This document shows, piece after piece, positions 1 to 8,993 of a stretch of DNA of 64,000 bases (its first letter is position 1; every line of letters starts with the position of its first letter). This DNA comes from Ga0077555 sp964500805 (lineage in GTDB: Bacteria; Pseudomonadota; Alphaproteobacteria; Rhizobiales; Hyphomicrobiaceae). The position numbers and the translations under genes are program-made. The stretch lies in assembly GCA_964500805.1 (NCBI GenBank), contig CAZCQH010000019.1, positions 1-64,000 of the forward strand. The letters are read 5' to 3'. Below the pieces are notes generated by a model. The model did no database searches and was not told the origin of the DNA. It saw only the letters and a program-made list of their open reading frames with translations.

Positions 1-378
1 CAGAACGATATCAACCACTTGTGGCGAACCTCGGATGCAGCTGGGTAATCAGGAAATGTTTTGCCGCTCAACAAGCCCGGCGTCACCCCCAAGCACTGGA
101 TGCGGTCGCGCACAAAGCTTGGTTTCCATTTTGGCTCCATTCTTCCCAGGTGAGCCCGCGATTCGACCATCCGCACCACGCACGCAATAAGAACCGCTCA
201 TTGCCAGTCGATTCTCGATCGTACGAATTCCTCATCCGTTACTCTTTTTGGATCGACGCTCACCACCTGAGATTTCGATAATCTCGTGAAACGAATGTTC
301 ATGACACAAAGCTTCGCCTTCGACGGGGCTTCCGAGCGGCGCAAGAATTTTGACGAACTCACTTTTGCCTCGACAGGA
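1..378. other. Left-edge sequence with no recognisable gene
   Basis: This stretch lies downstream of the MlrC stop codon at 379. Short open frames exist on both strands, but none resembles a known family or has a convincing ribosome binding site. It is less GC-rich than the flanking coding DNA, as expected for intergenic sequence or the remnant of a decayed gene whose other end lies outside the window. I saw no terminator with a T-run. Confidence 0.5.
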
Positions 379-2655
379 TCACCAGTTTGGCGCCTGCCAG
401 CTGACCTCCTCATCAAGCGGATATGAAGGGCGGGGGATATGGTTCCACTGATGGCGATCCAATACTGGCGAAGTCAGCCCTGCAGTATCGACCTCATAGA
501 CGCGATCGGGTGAAAACCACGGGATGAAACCTGCCCTGAAATGACCACGGGATTTCACCGCGACGGTGTGCGCCTTGCCGATGTCGAGGCCGAAGATTTC
601 GAAGAACCCTGGATCGGCTGTCTGCGAGCGGTCGGAGATGACGATTGCCGTGACACCACCGATGCGCAGCGCCGCGGAAGGGCCGAGCTTGAGGGTGCGC
701 CCCTGGGCATAACCGAGGCGACCGACAAAGGTGCCGTGATGCAGTCCGATGACCTCGGCTTCAGCCTCGAAAGGCGCATCGCACGGCAAACCGGGGAGCG
801 TGTTGAACTGCGCTTTGATTCTGGCGCCGATGCCGGCCTTGTGGGCGGCGCCGGCGAGCGGAGGATCGAAAAAACTCCCGATCAGCACGTTTTCCACTCC
901 CGACCAGATCAGGGCTGAGAGCAGCTCTGTTGTGCGCCCGGTGCCGCCCCCACCGGGGTTGTCGCCCGAGTCGGAGAAGATCACCGGCAGGCGGTTACGA
1001 TTCCGGGCAATTTCTACAGCCTCCGACAGCGGTGTCAGCTTCTTCTTCCATCGTGGGCGATCAGCCCAGCCGCGTTCGGCAATCTCTCTCGCCAGCATAC
1101 GGGCGCGGTTCACGTCGTGGCGCGCCGTCACGACGATGGCAACGCCGTTCTTGTCGCTGTCCGAAAACACGAAGCCGCCGAAGATCGACACATTGAGGAT
1201 ATCGCCCGCCAGTTCAGCTCGTCGGCGGTTGCCGAAGTCGATCATGTCGCCGTAGGGCCCGCTTGCCGTGAGCAAACTTACCGAGGCGGGCGTAAGCGGC
1301 AATCGAATGAATGCCGACTTGGGATCGGCAAGGCCAGCCAGCATGAGGCGCAAGCCAAGCGCTGCCTCTTCGCCGCGCTCGATGTAATCGACGTGCGGGT
1401 TGGTGCGGTATCCGACGATCAGATCGCATTGCTCGACCATGCGCTCGGAGATGTTGCCGTGCAGATCAAGCGTCACCACGATGCGTGCGGTGGGTCCCGC
1501 CAACTCGCGGGCGAGCGCGATCACCTCACCGTCGGGATCGTCGCGGTCGGTAGCGATCATCGCACCGTGATTAGCAACGTAGACGGCATCCAGGTGACCC
1601 GCAGCTTTCAGGCCGTCGCGAATTTTGGCGAGGTAGGTGTCCATCAACCGACCGTCGATGGGTCCATGCGGATGGCAGGCGGCGATGAGGATTGGCACCG
1701 GCTCCCAAGGTCCGGTCGCATCCATGGTCTTCACGAATGCTGCAGCCTCGCCGATGATGAACGGATTCTTCGCCCGCGCGGCTTCGAGGATCTCAGCGCC
1801 TTCGAGCTGGTAGAAACTCTTGAAATCGGCCTCCTTTGCGACCGGCGCTTGGCGATTGCTTTCAAGCCAGACACCGATGATGGCAACGCGAGGGGATGTC
1901 ATGAGTGCTTCTCCTGGGCTCTGTTGGAAGGCTCCAGTGCCCCGGCTCGGTGAAGAGCAAGCTTGCACTGTCAGTCCGTCTGGCGTGAGGCGTACCCGAA
2001 AGCCGAACCGGCGCTGATCAGCAAGCGTCACGGGTGCGACCCGGACCAGACGGCTCCATGCCGATCGCAGTCCGGCAGCGCTGGCGCGCGATAGCTGAGC
2101 ATCACCGCCGCGCAAGGCCAGTGGGCCGGCGACTGTTGCCAACCGCTCGATCTCCCGCTCGCGAATGCCGAGCCTCTGAAGCAACCGCACGGTATTGAAC
2201 AAATAATCGAGATTGTTGCCGGAAACTCCACGCGCGCCGCGAATCATCAAAGCCTGCTCATGCAGCGTGAGATCGCCCGCATAATTGGGATGGAGGCGCT
2301 CGACCGTGTATGCCAGCGCTACGACCTCCCGCCGCGGCGGCTCCGCGAGGGCGGCTTTCACGCTTGATTCGCGATATACTCCGTAGATGAGTTCGCGCTC
2401 TCTTAGATACTGAACCGTGGCACCTGCAGTCTCGGCCGGAATGCGATAGGCCATGCCCATGCAGGACAGGCCGCGGTCGAGGCCAAGCACCAGCCCAGGT
2501 CGCTGCCGCGAACCGCGATGGTAAGTCGACCGGATGCAGAAACAGCGGTGATAACCATCGATACGCGCCGGCACGCGTTCGGAATAAGTAAAATCTGGCC
2601 GCCACATCAGCGAGCCGTAGCCGAACACCCATATGTCCCGCTCGTTTTGCCGCAT
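379..2655 (-). CDS. Fused ChaC-type gamma-glutamylcyclotransferase / MlrC (M81) metallopeptidase
   Basis: One uninterrupted 758-residue frame carries two unrelated domains. Residues about 7-180 are a ChaC-like gamma-glutamylcyclotransferase, the family that cleaves glutathione or gamma-glutamyl compounds to 5-oxoproline: the VFGYGSLMW motif is at 10-18 and the likely catalytic glutamate lies in RERE at 85-88. From residue 252 (ATG at 1902) the protein is a full-length M81/MlrC metallopeptidase of 507 residues, with HGAM and DLHGN metal-site motifs and a DSGDNPGGGG segment; the family includes microcystin-degrading MlrC. I chose ATG 2655 because it follows the tyrC stop by 10 bases; a longer frame to 2811 only overlaps tyrC. 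The MlrC part has its own AGGAGA ribosome site, so it may also be made alone. No stop codon separates the domains. Last gene of a hisC-tyrC-led minus-strand run. Confidence 0.7.
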   Translation of the reverse strand: MRQNERDIWVFGYGSLMWRPDFTYSERVPARIDGYHRCFCIRSTYHRGSRQRPGLVLGLDRGLSCMGMAYRIPAETAGATVQYLRERELIYGVYRESSVKAALAEPPRREVVALAYTVERLHPNYAGDLTLHEQALMIRGARGVSGNNLDYLFNTVRLLQRLGIREREIERLATVAGPLALRGGDAQLSRASAAGLRSAWSRLVRVAPVTLADQRRFGFRVRLTPDGLTVQACSSPSRGTGAFQQSPGEALMTSPRVAIIGVWLESNRQAPVAKEADFKSFYQLEGAEILEAARAKNPFIIGEAAAFVKTMDATGPWEPVPILIAACHPHGPIDGRLMDTYLAKIRDGLKAAGHLDAVYVANHGAMIATDRDDPDGEVIALARELAGPTARIVVTLDLHGNISERMVEQCDLIVGYRTNPHVDYIERGEEAALGLRLMLAGLADPKSAFIRLPLTPASVSLLTASGPYGDMIDFGNRRRAELAGDILNVSIFGGFVFSDSDKNGVAIVVTARHDVNRARMLAREIAERGWADRPRWKKKLTPLSEAVEIARNRNRLPVIFSDSGDNPGGGGTGRTTELLSALIWSGVENVLIGSFFDPPLAGAAHKAGIGARIKAQFNTLPGLPCDAPFEAEAEVIGLHHGTFVGRLGYAQGRTLKLGPSAALRIGGVTAIVISDRSQTADPGFFEIFGLDIGKAHTVAVKSRGHFRAGFIPWFSPDRVYEVDTAGLTSPVLDRHQWNHIPRPSYPLDEEVSWQAPNW
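1899..1919 (-). promoter_or_regulatory. Internal ribosome binding site and start for the MlrC domain
   Basis: On the minus strand AGGAGA stands 7 bases before an ATG at 1902, inside the open ChaC/MlrC frame. The protein that begins here (MTSPRVAIIGVW...) starts exactly where an MlrC family member should start. The site therefore argues that MlrC was originally an independent gene and that a free MlrC product can be made even if the upstream frame is read through. Confidence 0.55.
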
Positions 2656-2665
2656 TCGCAGTGAT

Positions 2666-3619
2666 CTAACTGGGTTTGCCGGCGGGCGAAGTTGCCGAAC
2701 TGCTGCCGTGCGGCCTGCCAAAATCCGGTGCTGCCGTGTCCTGCCCGGCCTGGATGATGCCCCTCCGAACTTGCCGCGCTTCTGTAAACAGCTGGAACAG
2801 GGTGTCGCCATCGCCGAATCTGATGCATCTCTGCAAATGCACGAGGTCTTCGGTGAACCGTCCCAGCATCTCGAGAACCGCCTCGCGATTGTTCAGGAAC
2901 ACATCGCGCCACATCGTCGGATCAGACGCGGCGATTCGCGTGAAATCGCGGAAGCCGCCAGCCGAGAATTTGATGACCTCGCTGTCGGTCACCCGCTCGA
3001 GGTGCTTCGCTGTATTGACGATATTGAAGGCGATGAGATGCGGGACATGGCTGGTGATGCCGAGCACCAGATCGTGATGCTCCGCATCCATTACCTCAAC
3101 GAAGGAACCGAGCTTCTGCCAGAACAGCTTAAGCCGATCGACCTGCTCATGAGCCACGCCGCGGATCGGCGTCAAGATGCACCAGCGATTGTCGAAAAGC
3201 TCAGCAAAACCCGCTTCGGGTCCGGAATGCTCGGTGCCGGCAATTGGATGGCCGGGAATGAAATGCACGCTGTTGGGAACATGCGGCCCGACGTCACGAA
3301 CGATCGCCCCCTTCACCGATCCGACATCGGTCAGAATGGCACCGGGCTTCAGATGCGGACCAATCTCGGCGGCAATCGCGCCGCACACGCCGACGGGAAC
3401 GCAGAGAATAACGAGATCGGCGCCTTTCACGGCCTCGACCGGGGAGGCATGGACGCTATCGACCAGTCTGAGCCGCTGCGTCGTCGCCCGCGTCGATTCA
3501 CTCTTTGCATGCCCCGCAATCGATTTGACAACGCCTGCTCGACGCGCCGCATGGCTGATCGACGAGCCGATCAGTCCGATGCCGATCAGCGCCATTCGCT
3601 CGAACAATGGCGTCGTCAT
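2666..3619 (-). CDS. tyrC: Prephenate/arogenate dehydrogenase
   Basis: A 317-residue cytosolic NAD(P)-dependent dehydrogenase of tyrosine biosynthesis, oxidatively decarboxylating prephenate and/or arogenate. The N-terminus has a Rossmann loop, GIGLIGSS (about residues 13-20), and the middle contains the family segments SVKGAIV and HFIPGHPIAGTEHSG. Its ATG overlaps the last bases of hisC (ATGA), a typical translational coupling; aminotransferase plus cyclohexadienyl dehydrogenase is a common alphaproteobacterial pair. Whether prephenate or arogenate is preferred cannot be read from the sequence. The C-terminus is rich in Ser, Ala and Pro and probably disordered. Length is normal for the family. 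Confidence 0.88.
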   Translation of the reverse strand: MTTPLFERMALIGIGLIGSSISHAARRAGVVKSIAGHAKSESTRATTQRLRLVDSVHASPVEAVKGADLVILCVPVGVCGAIAAEIGPHLKPGAILTDVGSVKGAIVRDVGPHVPNSVHFIPGHPIAGTEHSGPEAGFAELFDNRWCILTPIRGVAHEQVDRLKLFWQKLGSFVEVMDAEHHDLVLGITSHVPHLIAFNIVNTAKHLERVTDSEVIKFSAGGFRDFTRIAASDPTMWRDVFLNNREAVLEMLGRFTEDLVHLQRCIRFGDGDTLFQLFTEARQVRRGIIQAGQDTAAPDFGRPHGSSSATSPAGKPS

Positions 3620-4728
3620 GCCTGCGCGCCCTTCATGAACTCCGCCAATGCGGCAACAACGGCCCGGTTCTCATCCGCCGTGCCAATTGTCATGCGCAGC
3701 GCATTGGGAAGCCCATAGCCGGCAACACGCCGCATGATGATCGCCCGGGACTTCAGAAACGCGTCGGCTGCCCCCACCGACGTGGGCCCGGCGGCTGGAA
3801 AGTGGATCAGGATGAAATTGCCGACGCTCGGAGTCACCTTCAGCCCGAGCTTCTCGATCTCCGCCGTTGTCCACGGCAGCCATTGCTCATTATGCGCGAT
3901 CGAGGCTTCGACATGTACGCCATCCTCGATTGCCGCCACCCCTGCCGCGATGGCGGGCGCCGTGACATTGAACGGTCCGCGTATCCTATTGAGCACATCC
4001 GCCACATGCTGGGGGGAATAGGCCCAGCCGAGCCGCAGAGCCGCCAAACCGTAAATCTTCGAGAACGTCCGTGTCATCACGGTGTTCTCGGAAGTCGCCA
4101 CCAGCTCGAGACCCGCCTCATAGTCGTTGCGGCGTACGTACTCCGCGTAAGCGGAGTCGAGCACCAGCAGCGTGTCGGGCCGCAAGGCACGATGCAACCG
4201 GCGCACCTCCGCGAACGGCACGTAGGTGCCCGTCGGATTGTTTGGGTTGTCGAGGAACACGATCTTGGTTCTCGGCGTCAGCGCTGCGATGATCGCGTCG
4301 ATGTCGCTGCGATGATCCTTGCACTTCACGACTACGGGTTTCGCCCCGTTCCCAAGCGTCACGATCTTGTAGACAAGGAACCCGTGCTCCGTGAAGATTG
4401 CCTCGTCTCCGGGGCCGAGATAGGCGTGCGCCAGAAGGTTGAGCAGCTCGTCCGAACCGCACCCGCATACGATTCGACCCGGATCGAGGCCGTACTTCGC
4501 CGCAATGGCGCGACGTAGCTCCGTCGAGGCGCCATCCGGATACCGTTCGAGCGCCTCCGCCTCGCCTTTGTACGCCGCAATCGCCTTCGGCGAAGCTCCG
4601 AGCGGGTTTTCGTTTGAGGAGAGCTTGATCGGCTTCATGCCGCCCGGCACCGTACTCTCGCCAGGCACATAAGCCTGGATATCGAGAATGCCGGGTTTCG
4701 GGCGCGGAATAGATCGGAGTTCTGGCAT
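3616..4728 (-). CDS. hisC: Histidinol-phosphate / aromatic aminotransferase
   Basis: A 370-residue PLP-dependent class I/II aminotransferase of the HisC type, which transaminates imidazole-acetol phosphate and often also aromatic keto acids. Visible motifs are SSNENPLGASPKA near the N-terminus, YPDG for substrate binding, DNPNNPTGTY for the cofactor pocket and TFSKIYGLAALRLGWAY with the PLP-binding lysine. I start it at ATG 4728 (MPELRSIPRP), which fits family length; in-frame ATGs further upstream would add an unconserved leader. It is followed with a 4-base overlap by tyrC, so its role may lean towards tyrosine and phenylalanine synthesis rather than histidine alone. It diverges from the GNAT gene at 4971. 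Confidence 0.85.
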   Translation of the reverse strand: MPELRSIPRPKPGILDIQAYVPGESTVPGGMKPIKLSSNENPLGASPKAIAAYKGEAEALERYPDGASTELRRAIAAKYGLDPGRIVCGCGSDELLNLLAHAYLGPGDEAIFTEHGFLVYKIVTLGNGAKPVVVKCKDHRSDIDAIIAALTPRTKIVFLDNPNNPTGTYVPFAEVRRLHRALRPDTLLVLDSAYAEYVRRNDYEAGLELVATSENTVMTRTFSKIYGLAALRLGWAYSPQHVADVLNRIRGPFNVTAPAIAAGVAAIEDGVHVEASIAHNEQWLPWTTAEIEKLGLKVTPSVGNFILIHFPAAGPTSVGAADAFLKSRAIIMRRVAGYGLPNALRMTIGTADENRAVVAALAEFMKGAQA

Positions 4729-4970
4729 CGGTCGGGCCTGGGTTCGGGCGATTGCGGAGCCGCTGATTGATAGTCGAGCCTGAGCCGAAATCAAACAGCA
4801 ATCCCTCGGCATCGTTGAAGGAATTGCGTCGTGATGTAGCAAGGGAAGGCATCCGACTCTGCTGTCTAAGCTCTTCCCGCGAGCGCGGAAGCTGGTCTAT
4901 AATTTCCTACGGGAGTTCCACCAGATTGAGTTGCGACGCCTTCGGGCGCGCAAGGTTTGAGGGCGGGTGA

Positions 4971-5480
4971 ATGCTTCAGTCGCGTACCGAGATACGGGTC
5001 CGCAAGGGGACGCAGTCCGATGCGGCACGCCTCGCAATGCTGTTCCGTGAATCCTGGGAATACGCCTATCGCGGCATAATCCCCCACCTGCATCTCGAGA
5101 GCATCATTCGCCGACGCGACAAGCGTTGGTGGCAGAACGCGGCCCGCGGATCTGACGGGCTGCTGGTGCTTGAGGTGTGCGGCAAGCTCGCCGGCTACAC
5201 CACATTTGGCCGCGCCCGTGGCCGCACCAAGGTGCAAGGCGAGATCTACGAGCTTTATCTCGCACCTGACTACCAGGGCCTCGGCTTCGGCGAGCACCTC
5301 TTTGAAGCCGCACGGTACGCGCTTGACGAACGCCGATTGAACGGACTGATCGTATGGGCGCTGACCGACAACACCATGGCCGCTTCCTTCTACTGGCGCC
5401 GCGGCGGACGTCCCACCGGCCGCACCATGGACAACGTCGGTGGTGTCAAACTTCAGAAGACGTCATATCTCTGGTCCTGA
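4971..5480 (+). CDS. GNAT family N-acetyltransferase
   Basis: A 169-residue single-domain GNAT acetyltransferase. The acetyl-CoA pyrophosphate loop is clear: ELYLAPDYQGLGFGEHLF (Q-x-x-G-x-G/A motif A) around residues 84-101, followed by the motif B segment VWALTDNTMAASFYWRRGG. GNAT enzymes transfer an acetyl group from acetyl-CoA to an amine; the substrate here is unknown. The gene stands alone, divergent from hisC across about 240 bases, and is followed after 60 bases by an unrelated gene pair. The ATG at 4971 gives a normal start. Confidence 0.82.
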   Translation: MLQSRTEIRVRKGTQSDAARLAMLFRESWEYAYRGIIPHLHLESIIRRRDKRWWQNAARGSDGLLVLEVCGKLAGYTTFGRARGRTKVQGEIYELYLAPDYQGLGFGEHLFEAARYALDERRLNGLIVWALTDNTMAASFYWRRGGRPTGRTMDNVGGVKLQKTSYLWS

Positions 5481-5540
5481 TGTCACGCCGCCAGGCGCTC
5501 AAACGCCCCATGAGCCCGAGCATTGGCAGCTGAGCCGACC

Positions 5541-6650
5541 ATGACGGCCATCCTTGTGATCGGCGGCTACGGAGTATTCGGTGGCCGCGCCGTCGAGCGC
5601 CTGGTCCGCTCCCCGAACCTCAGAGTTGTCGTCGCTGGCCGCAATGTTGAGGCTGCGGCAGCCTTCGCCCGGACTGTCGGGCCTGGCACCGCCGATATTG
5701 CATCTGCAAAATTGGACGCTACCTCCATCACTCCCGGCGACATTCGCCGGCTCGGCGCATCAGTCGTGCTCCACGCCGCTGGCCCCTATCAGGCGTCGGA
5801 CTATCGAGTCGCCCGGGCCGCCATCGAGGCTGGCGCTCACTATATCGACTTGGCCGACGCGCGTGCCTTCGTCACCGGCATCACCGCGCTCAACGAACCG
5901 GCTCGAGCTGCGGGTGTCCTCGTCACCAGCGGCGCCAGCTCCGTCCCAGCCCTGGCTGCCGCGGTCATCGATCATGCCCTGCCAAGCTTCTACCATCTCG
6001 CTGCGATCACTTACGGCATCTCACCCGGTGACAGCTTCAGTCCCGGCGAAGCCACCGTCGCCTCCATCATCGATGGCGCTGGCCGGCCATTCGAAACACT
6101 CGATGATGGTCGAAAAACCGTCGTCCACGGTTGGCAGCCGCTCTATCGTCATCGTTTCAGCGATCCTGGCATCGGCACCCGCTGGTTCGGCCACTGCAAT
6201 GTACCCGATCTCGACCTCTTCCCGGAGCGTTACCCTTCGCTCCGCACCCAACGTTTCATCGCCGGAATCGAACTCAAACCCTACCATTTCGGCCTCTGGC
6301 TGCTGTCATGGCTCGTCCGCGCCGGTTTGATCCGGCACCCGGAACGCATGGCACCCAAGCTGTTACGCATCAAAAAATTCCTGCCGCTCAGAGGCAGCGA
6401 CCGCGGCGCCATGTTCGTCATGCTCGAAGGCACTGGCCGCGATGGTAACCCTCTCACACTGGCTTGGGAGCTGATCGCCGATCGCGGTCATGGTCCCTAC
6501 ATACCAGTGACCCCCGCCGTCATCATTGCCAAGCGCCTCGTTGCCGGTGAGCTCCTGACGCGCGGTGCATTGCCCTGCGTCGGGCTGATCACATTGGAGC
6601 AGTTCGATCGGGAGGTGGCGGATCTCGCAATCCACCATGTCAGGCTGTGA
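5541..6650 (+). CDS. Saccharopine dehydrogenase-like NADP-binding protein
   Basis: A 369-residue protein with an N-terminal Rossmann fold (VIGGYGVFGGRAVERL, glycine-rich loop within the first 20 residues) of the saccharopine-dehydrogenase-like superfamily. Members are NAD(P)-dependent oxidoreductases or putative trans-acting enoyl reductases, and the substrate is not inferable here. An alternative TTG start at 5523 would add six residues; I prefer ATG 5541. The GTG start of the next gene overlaps the stop codon (GTGA), so the two are translationally coupled. In many alphaproteobacteria these two domains are one polypeptide or adjacent genes, so they probably act together. Confidence 0.78.
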   Translation: MTAILVIGGYGVFGGRAVERLVRSPNLRVVVAGRNVEAAAAFARTVGPGTADIASAKLDATSITPGDIRRLGASVVLHAAGPYQASDYRVARAAIEAGAHYIDLADARAFVTGITALNEPARAAGVLVTSGASSVPALAAAVIDHALPSFYHLAAITYGISPGDSFSPGEATVASIIDGAGRPFETLDDGRKTVVHGWQPLYRHRFSDPGIGTRWFGHCNVPDLDLFPERYPSLRTQRFIAGIELKPYHFGLWLLSWLVRAGLIRHPERMAPKLLRIKKFLPLRGSDRGAMFVMLEGTGRDGNPLTLAWELIADRGHGPYIPVTPAVIIAKRLVAGELLTRGALPCVGLITLEQFDREVADLAIHHVRL

Positions 6651-7210
6651 CGCAACCCTCTGCACCGCTTTACCAGTCCGTTCTTGGCTCTGCCTTTGAG
6701 CAGCTTCCACCGAAGGTCCGCGAGCTTCATGACCTTCGCGACCGTTCCGTCTGGACCGGCGAAGCCGACGTCATCCGCGGCACATCGCGTATCGCCCGCC
6801 TTGGCGGCTGGCTCGCCGGGTTGCCCCCGACCGGCCATGCAGTCCCTGTCGCTGTCACCTTCACCGCCGAACACGGTGGTGAGACGTGGCACCGCAATTT
6901 CGGCGGCGTGACGTTTGTTTCTCATCAGCGCGGCGGCCGCGGTTGCATCATAGAGCGCGCCAGCGTTGTGACCCTCACTTTGCGCCCATCTGTCGTTGAC
7001 AGCGGGTTGGAGTTGACGCTGCTCGCTATGCGCGTCCTGGGCGTACCCGTACCGGCCTTTTTGCTGCCCGTGATCAAAACGCGCGAAGCCGAGCACCAGC
7101 AACGCTACACTTTCGATGTCGAGGCAAGTCTGCCGCGATTTGGCTTGATCATCCGATATAGCGGCTGGCTCGTGCCGAGCGTCGCTACGACCACCTTTCG
7201 ATGCAAGTGA
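6647..7210 (+). CDS. DUF4166 domain-containing protein
   Basis: A 187-residue protein that fits the DUF4166 family: YQSVLGSAFEQLPPKVRELHD near the start, a G-x-A-x-V-x-R-G segment (GEADVIRG), and ETWHRNFGG in the middle. The family is of unknown function and is repeatedly found fused to or next to saccharopine-dehydrogenase-like proteins, exactly as here. The start is GTG at 6647, overlapping the upstream stop codon by four bases. No signal peptide or membrane segment is evident. The next gene converges on it 5 bases downstream. Confidence 0.72.
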   Translation: MTQPSAPLYQSVLGSAFEQLPPKVRELHDLRDRSVWTGEADVIRGTSRIARLGGWLAGLPPTGHAVPVAVTFTAEHGGETWHRNFGGVTFVSHQRGGRGCIIERASVVTLTLRPSVVDSGLELTLLAMRVLGVPVPAFLLPVIKTREAEHQQRYTFDVEASLPRFGLIIRYSGWLVPSVATTTFRCK

Positions 7211-7215
7211 GCAGC

Positions 7216-7884
7216 TCACTTCGCCTGCCACTCGCTCTTCACCTCATCACATTTCGGACCGATGAAATCGTTGATGTCCTCGACCAGAGTCGACTGCAGC
7301 ACATTGAAGGTGTTGTCGGTCGCAGTCGCTGTCCACATCGCGCCTTTCACGAGTGTAGGAGCGTCGATTTTGCCCCAGTTGAGCGAAGCCTTCGTTGCCT
7401 TGCCTTTCTCGAACGTCACCTTCGGCGCGAAATCGAACTTGATCTCCGACTTGCCATCCTTGTCGCGCTCCACTTCGCAAGCTACTTCATGCGTGTCCAG
7501 CTGAGCTTCGAACCTCTCTTCCGCCATCGCCTTGATCAAGTCCGCGCGCTTCAGCTTTATGTTTGCGACGCACTTCACGTTGCCCCAGGGCCAGGCGACC
7601 TTGGCTTTTTCGATCATTTTGGAGAGCTGCTCTTTGCGCCACGTTTTCAGGACGGAGCACGCTATGTCCCCGCCTTCTGGCTTGCGGGAATGAAACGCCG
7701 CGCATATGCGCACCTTGCAGTCTTTGCGATCCTCCCGTTCCTTTTTCTCTTCCACCGTCAACGCTTCGACCTTGGCCTCCTCCGCCTTCTTGTCCTGAGC
7801 AAGCACAAGGCTCGCGCCGTTAAAGAGGCAGCAGACAGCGATCAAAAGTGAAAATACGGGGTGCATGGCACTCAATCGGCCCAT
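7216..7884 (-). CDS. Exported DUF930-like hypothetical protein
   Basis: A 222-residue protein with an N-terminal signal peptide: a basic start, a hydrophobic stretch (FSLLIAVCCLFNGASLVLA) and probable cleavage after ALA-like residues before QDKKAEE. The mature part begins with a very charged KAEEAK...EEKKEREDRK segment and then a compact domain with paired cysteines (CKVRICAAF, IACSVLKTW, VKCVAN, VACEV, PKCDEV), suggesting disulfides in the periplasm. It resembles DUF930-type proteins of Hyphomicrobiales; no function is known. I chose ATG 7884 for its GAGGA ribosome site; a start at 7866 is possible. It converges on the DUF4166 gene. Confidence 0.62.
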   Translation of the reverse strand: MGRLSAMHPVFSLLIAVCCLFNGASLVLAQDKKAEEAKVEALTVEEKKEREDRKDCKVRICAAFHSRKPEGGDIACSVLKTWRKEQLSKMIEKAKVAWPWGNVKCVANIKLKRADLIKAMAEERFEAQLDTHEVACEVERDKDGKSEIKFDFAPKVTFEKGKATKASLNWGKIDAPTLVKGAMWTATATDNTFNVLQSTLVEDINDFIGPKCDEVKSEWQAK

Positions 7885-8213
7885 CGTCGTCCATTCCTCG
7901 GCATTGAAACACCGGCGCGCCGGCAGATGCCCATTTCTATGCCGCCACTCGGGTGCAGCATTATGGCGTGCCGGGACGGGCCTAGGTGCCGCCCCATTTG
8001 ACGCTTGCCCTCGGTCTCGAATGCCAGGACAGAACGTCGGCTCGGAGCACTTTCGAACGATCTCGTGGCGCGATGGCGCCGGTGTCGCTGCAGATTTGGA
8101 GGCCTGAGCCGGCAAGCTCGGCCATCAGCCGTGCTTGGCTCAGCAGCGTGAGGTGGCGGCGGATCAGTCGGCTCATTTCAACGAGGGTGGCCGCGAACTG
8201 ACGCTGCCTTCCA
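7885..8213. other. Intergenic region between sdhB and the exported DUF930-like gene
   Basis: About 330 bases with no recognised gene. Several short frames exist on both strands, but their translations are arginine- and proline-rich shadows without family resemblance. The right half lies just downstream of the sdhB stop; I see no T-tailed hairpin there. The left half must contain the promoter and GAGGA ribosome site of the exported protein. Confidence 0.5.
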
Positions 8214-8993
8214 TCACACCCGCCGTTCGACCATGAGCTTTTTCAGCTCCGCGATCGCCTTCGCCGGATTCAACCCCTTTGGGCAAGCTTTGGCGCAGTT
8301 CAAAATAGTGTGGCAGCGGTAGAGGCGGAATGGATCCTCAAGACTGTCGAGGCGCTCCCCCGTCGCCTCGTCCCGGCTGTCGATTACCCAGCGGTAGGCC
8401 TGAAGCAATGCGGCAGGGCCAAGATAGCGATCCGAATTCCACCAGTAGCTCGGACAGGACGTCGAGCAGCACGCGCAGAGAATGCACTCGTATAGACCGT
8501 CCAGCTTCTCGCGATCCTCCTTCGCCTGGCGCCACTCCTTTGGCGGCTCAGGTGTCGCGGTCTTCAACCACGGTTCAATGGACTTGTGCTGGGCGTAGAA
8601 ATTGGTGAGGTCGGGAACCAGATCTTTCACCACTTCCAGATGTGGGAGCGGGTAGATCTTCACAGTCCCCTTCACGTCGTCGACTGCCTTCAGGCAGGCC
8701 AGCGTATTGGTGCCGTCGATGTTCATGGAGCACGAACCGCAAATGCCCTCGCGGCAGGACCTGCGGAAAGTAAGTGTCGGGTCGATCTCGTTTTTGATCT
8801 TGATGATGGCATCAAGAACCATCGGCCCGCACTGCTTCATGTCGACCCAATAGGTGTCAATGCGCGGGTTCTGTCCGTCGTCAGGGTTCCAGCGGTAGAT
8901 CTTGAACTCTTTCCAGGTGCCCTGGCCTTCCGGGCGGTTCCACGTCTTGCCGGAGGTGACGCGCGAGTTGCGAGGAAGAGTGAGCTCGGCCAT
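8214..8993 (-). CDS. sdhB: Succinate dehydrogenase iron-sulfur subunit
   Basis: A 259-residue SdhB, the electron-transfer subunit of complex II that carries electrons from the flavoprotein SdhA to ubiquinone at the inner membrane. All three clusters are visible: the [2Fe-2S] ligands C80-x4-C-x2-C (SCREGICGSC) plus C100, the [4Fe-4S] motif CILCACC..SCP, and the [3Fe-4S]/[4Fe-4S] C-terminal motif CHTILNCAKACPKGLNP. Length and sequence are typical of Alphaproteobacteria. Unusually, no sdhC, sdhD or sdhA lies directly upstream, where the PBP activator gene ends at 9133, so this sdhB is separated from the rest of its complex. Confidence 0.93.
   Translation of the reverse strand: MAELTLPRNSRVTSGKTWNRPEGQGTWKEFKIYRWNPDDGQNPRIDTYWVDMKQCGPMVLDAIIKIKNEIDPTLTFRRSCREGICGSCSMNIDGTNTLACLKAVDDVKGTVKIYPLPHLEVVKDLVPDLTNFYAQHKSIEPWLKTATPEPPKEWRQAKEDREKLDGLYECILCACCSTSCPSYWWNSDRYLGPAALLQAYRWVIDSRDEATGERLDSLEDPFRLYRCHTILNCAKACPKGLNPAKAIAELKKLMVERRV

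Noticed and set aside
2656..2811. Longer N-terminus for the ChaC/MlrC frame starting at 2811
   Set aside because: It overlaps the well-conserved 3' part of tyrC by about 145 bases and its 52 residues are arginine-rich and unlike ChaC; the ATG at 2655 fits the family start.
7982..8176. Minus-strand frame between sdhB and the exported protein gene
   Set aside because: 64 residues without family resemblance or a ribosome site; composition looks like shadow translation of intergenic DNA.
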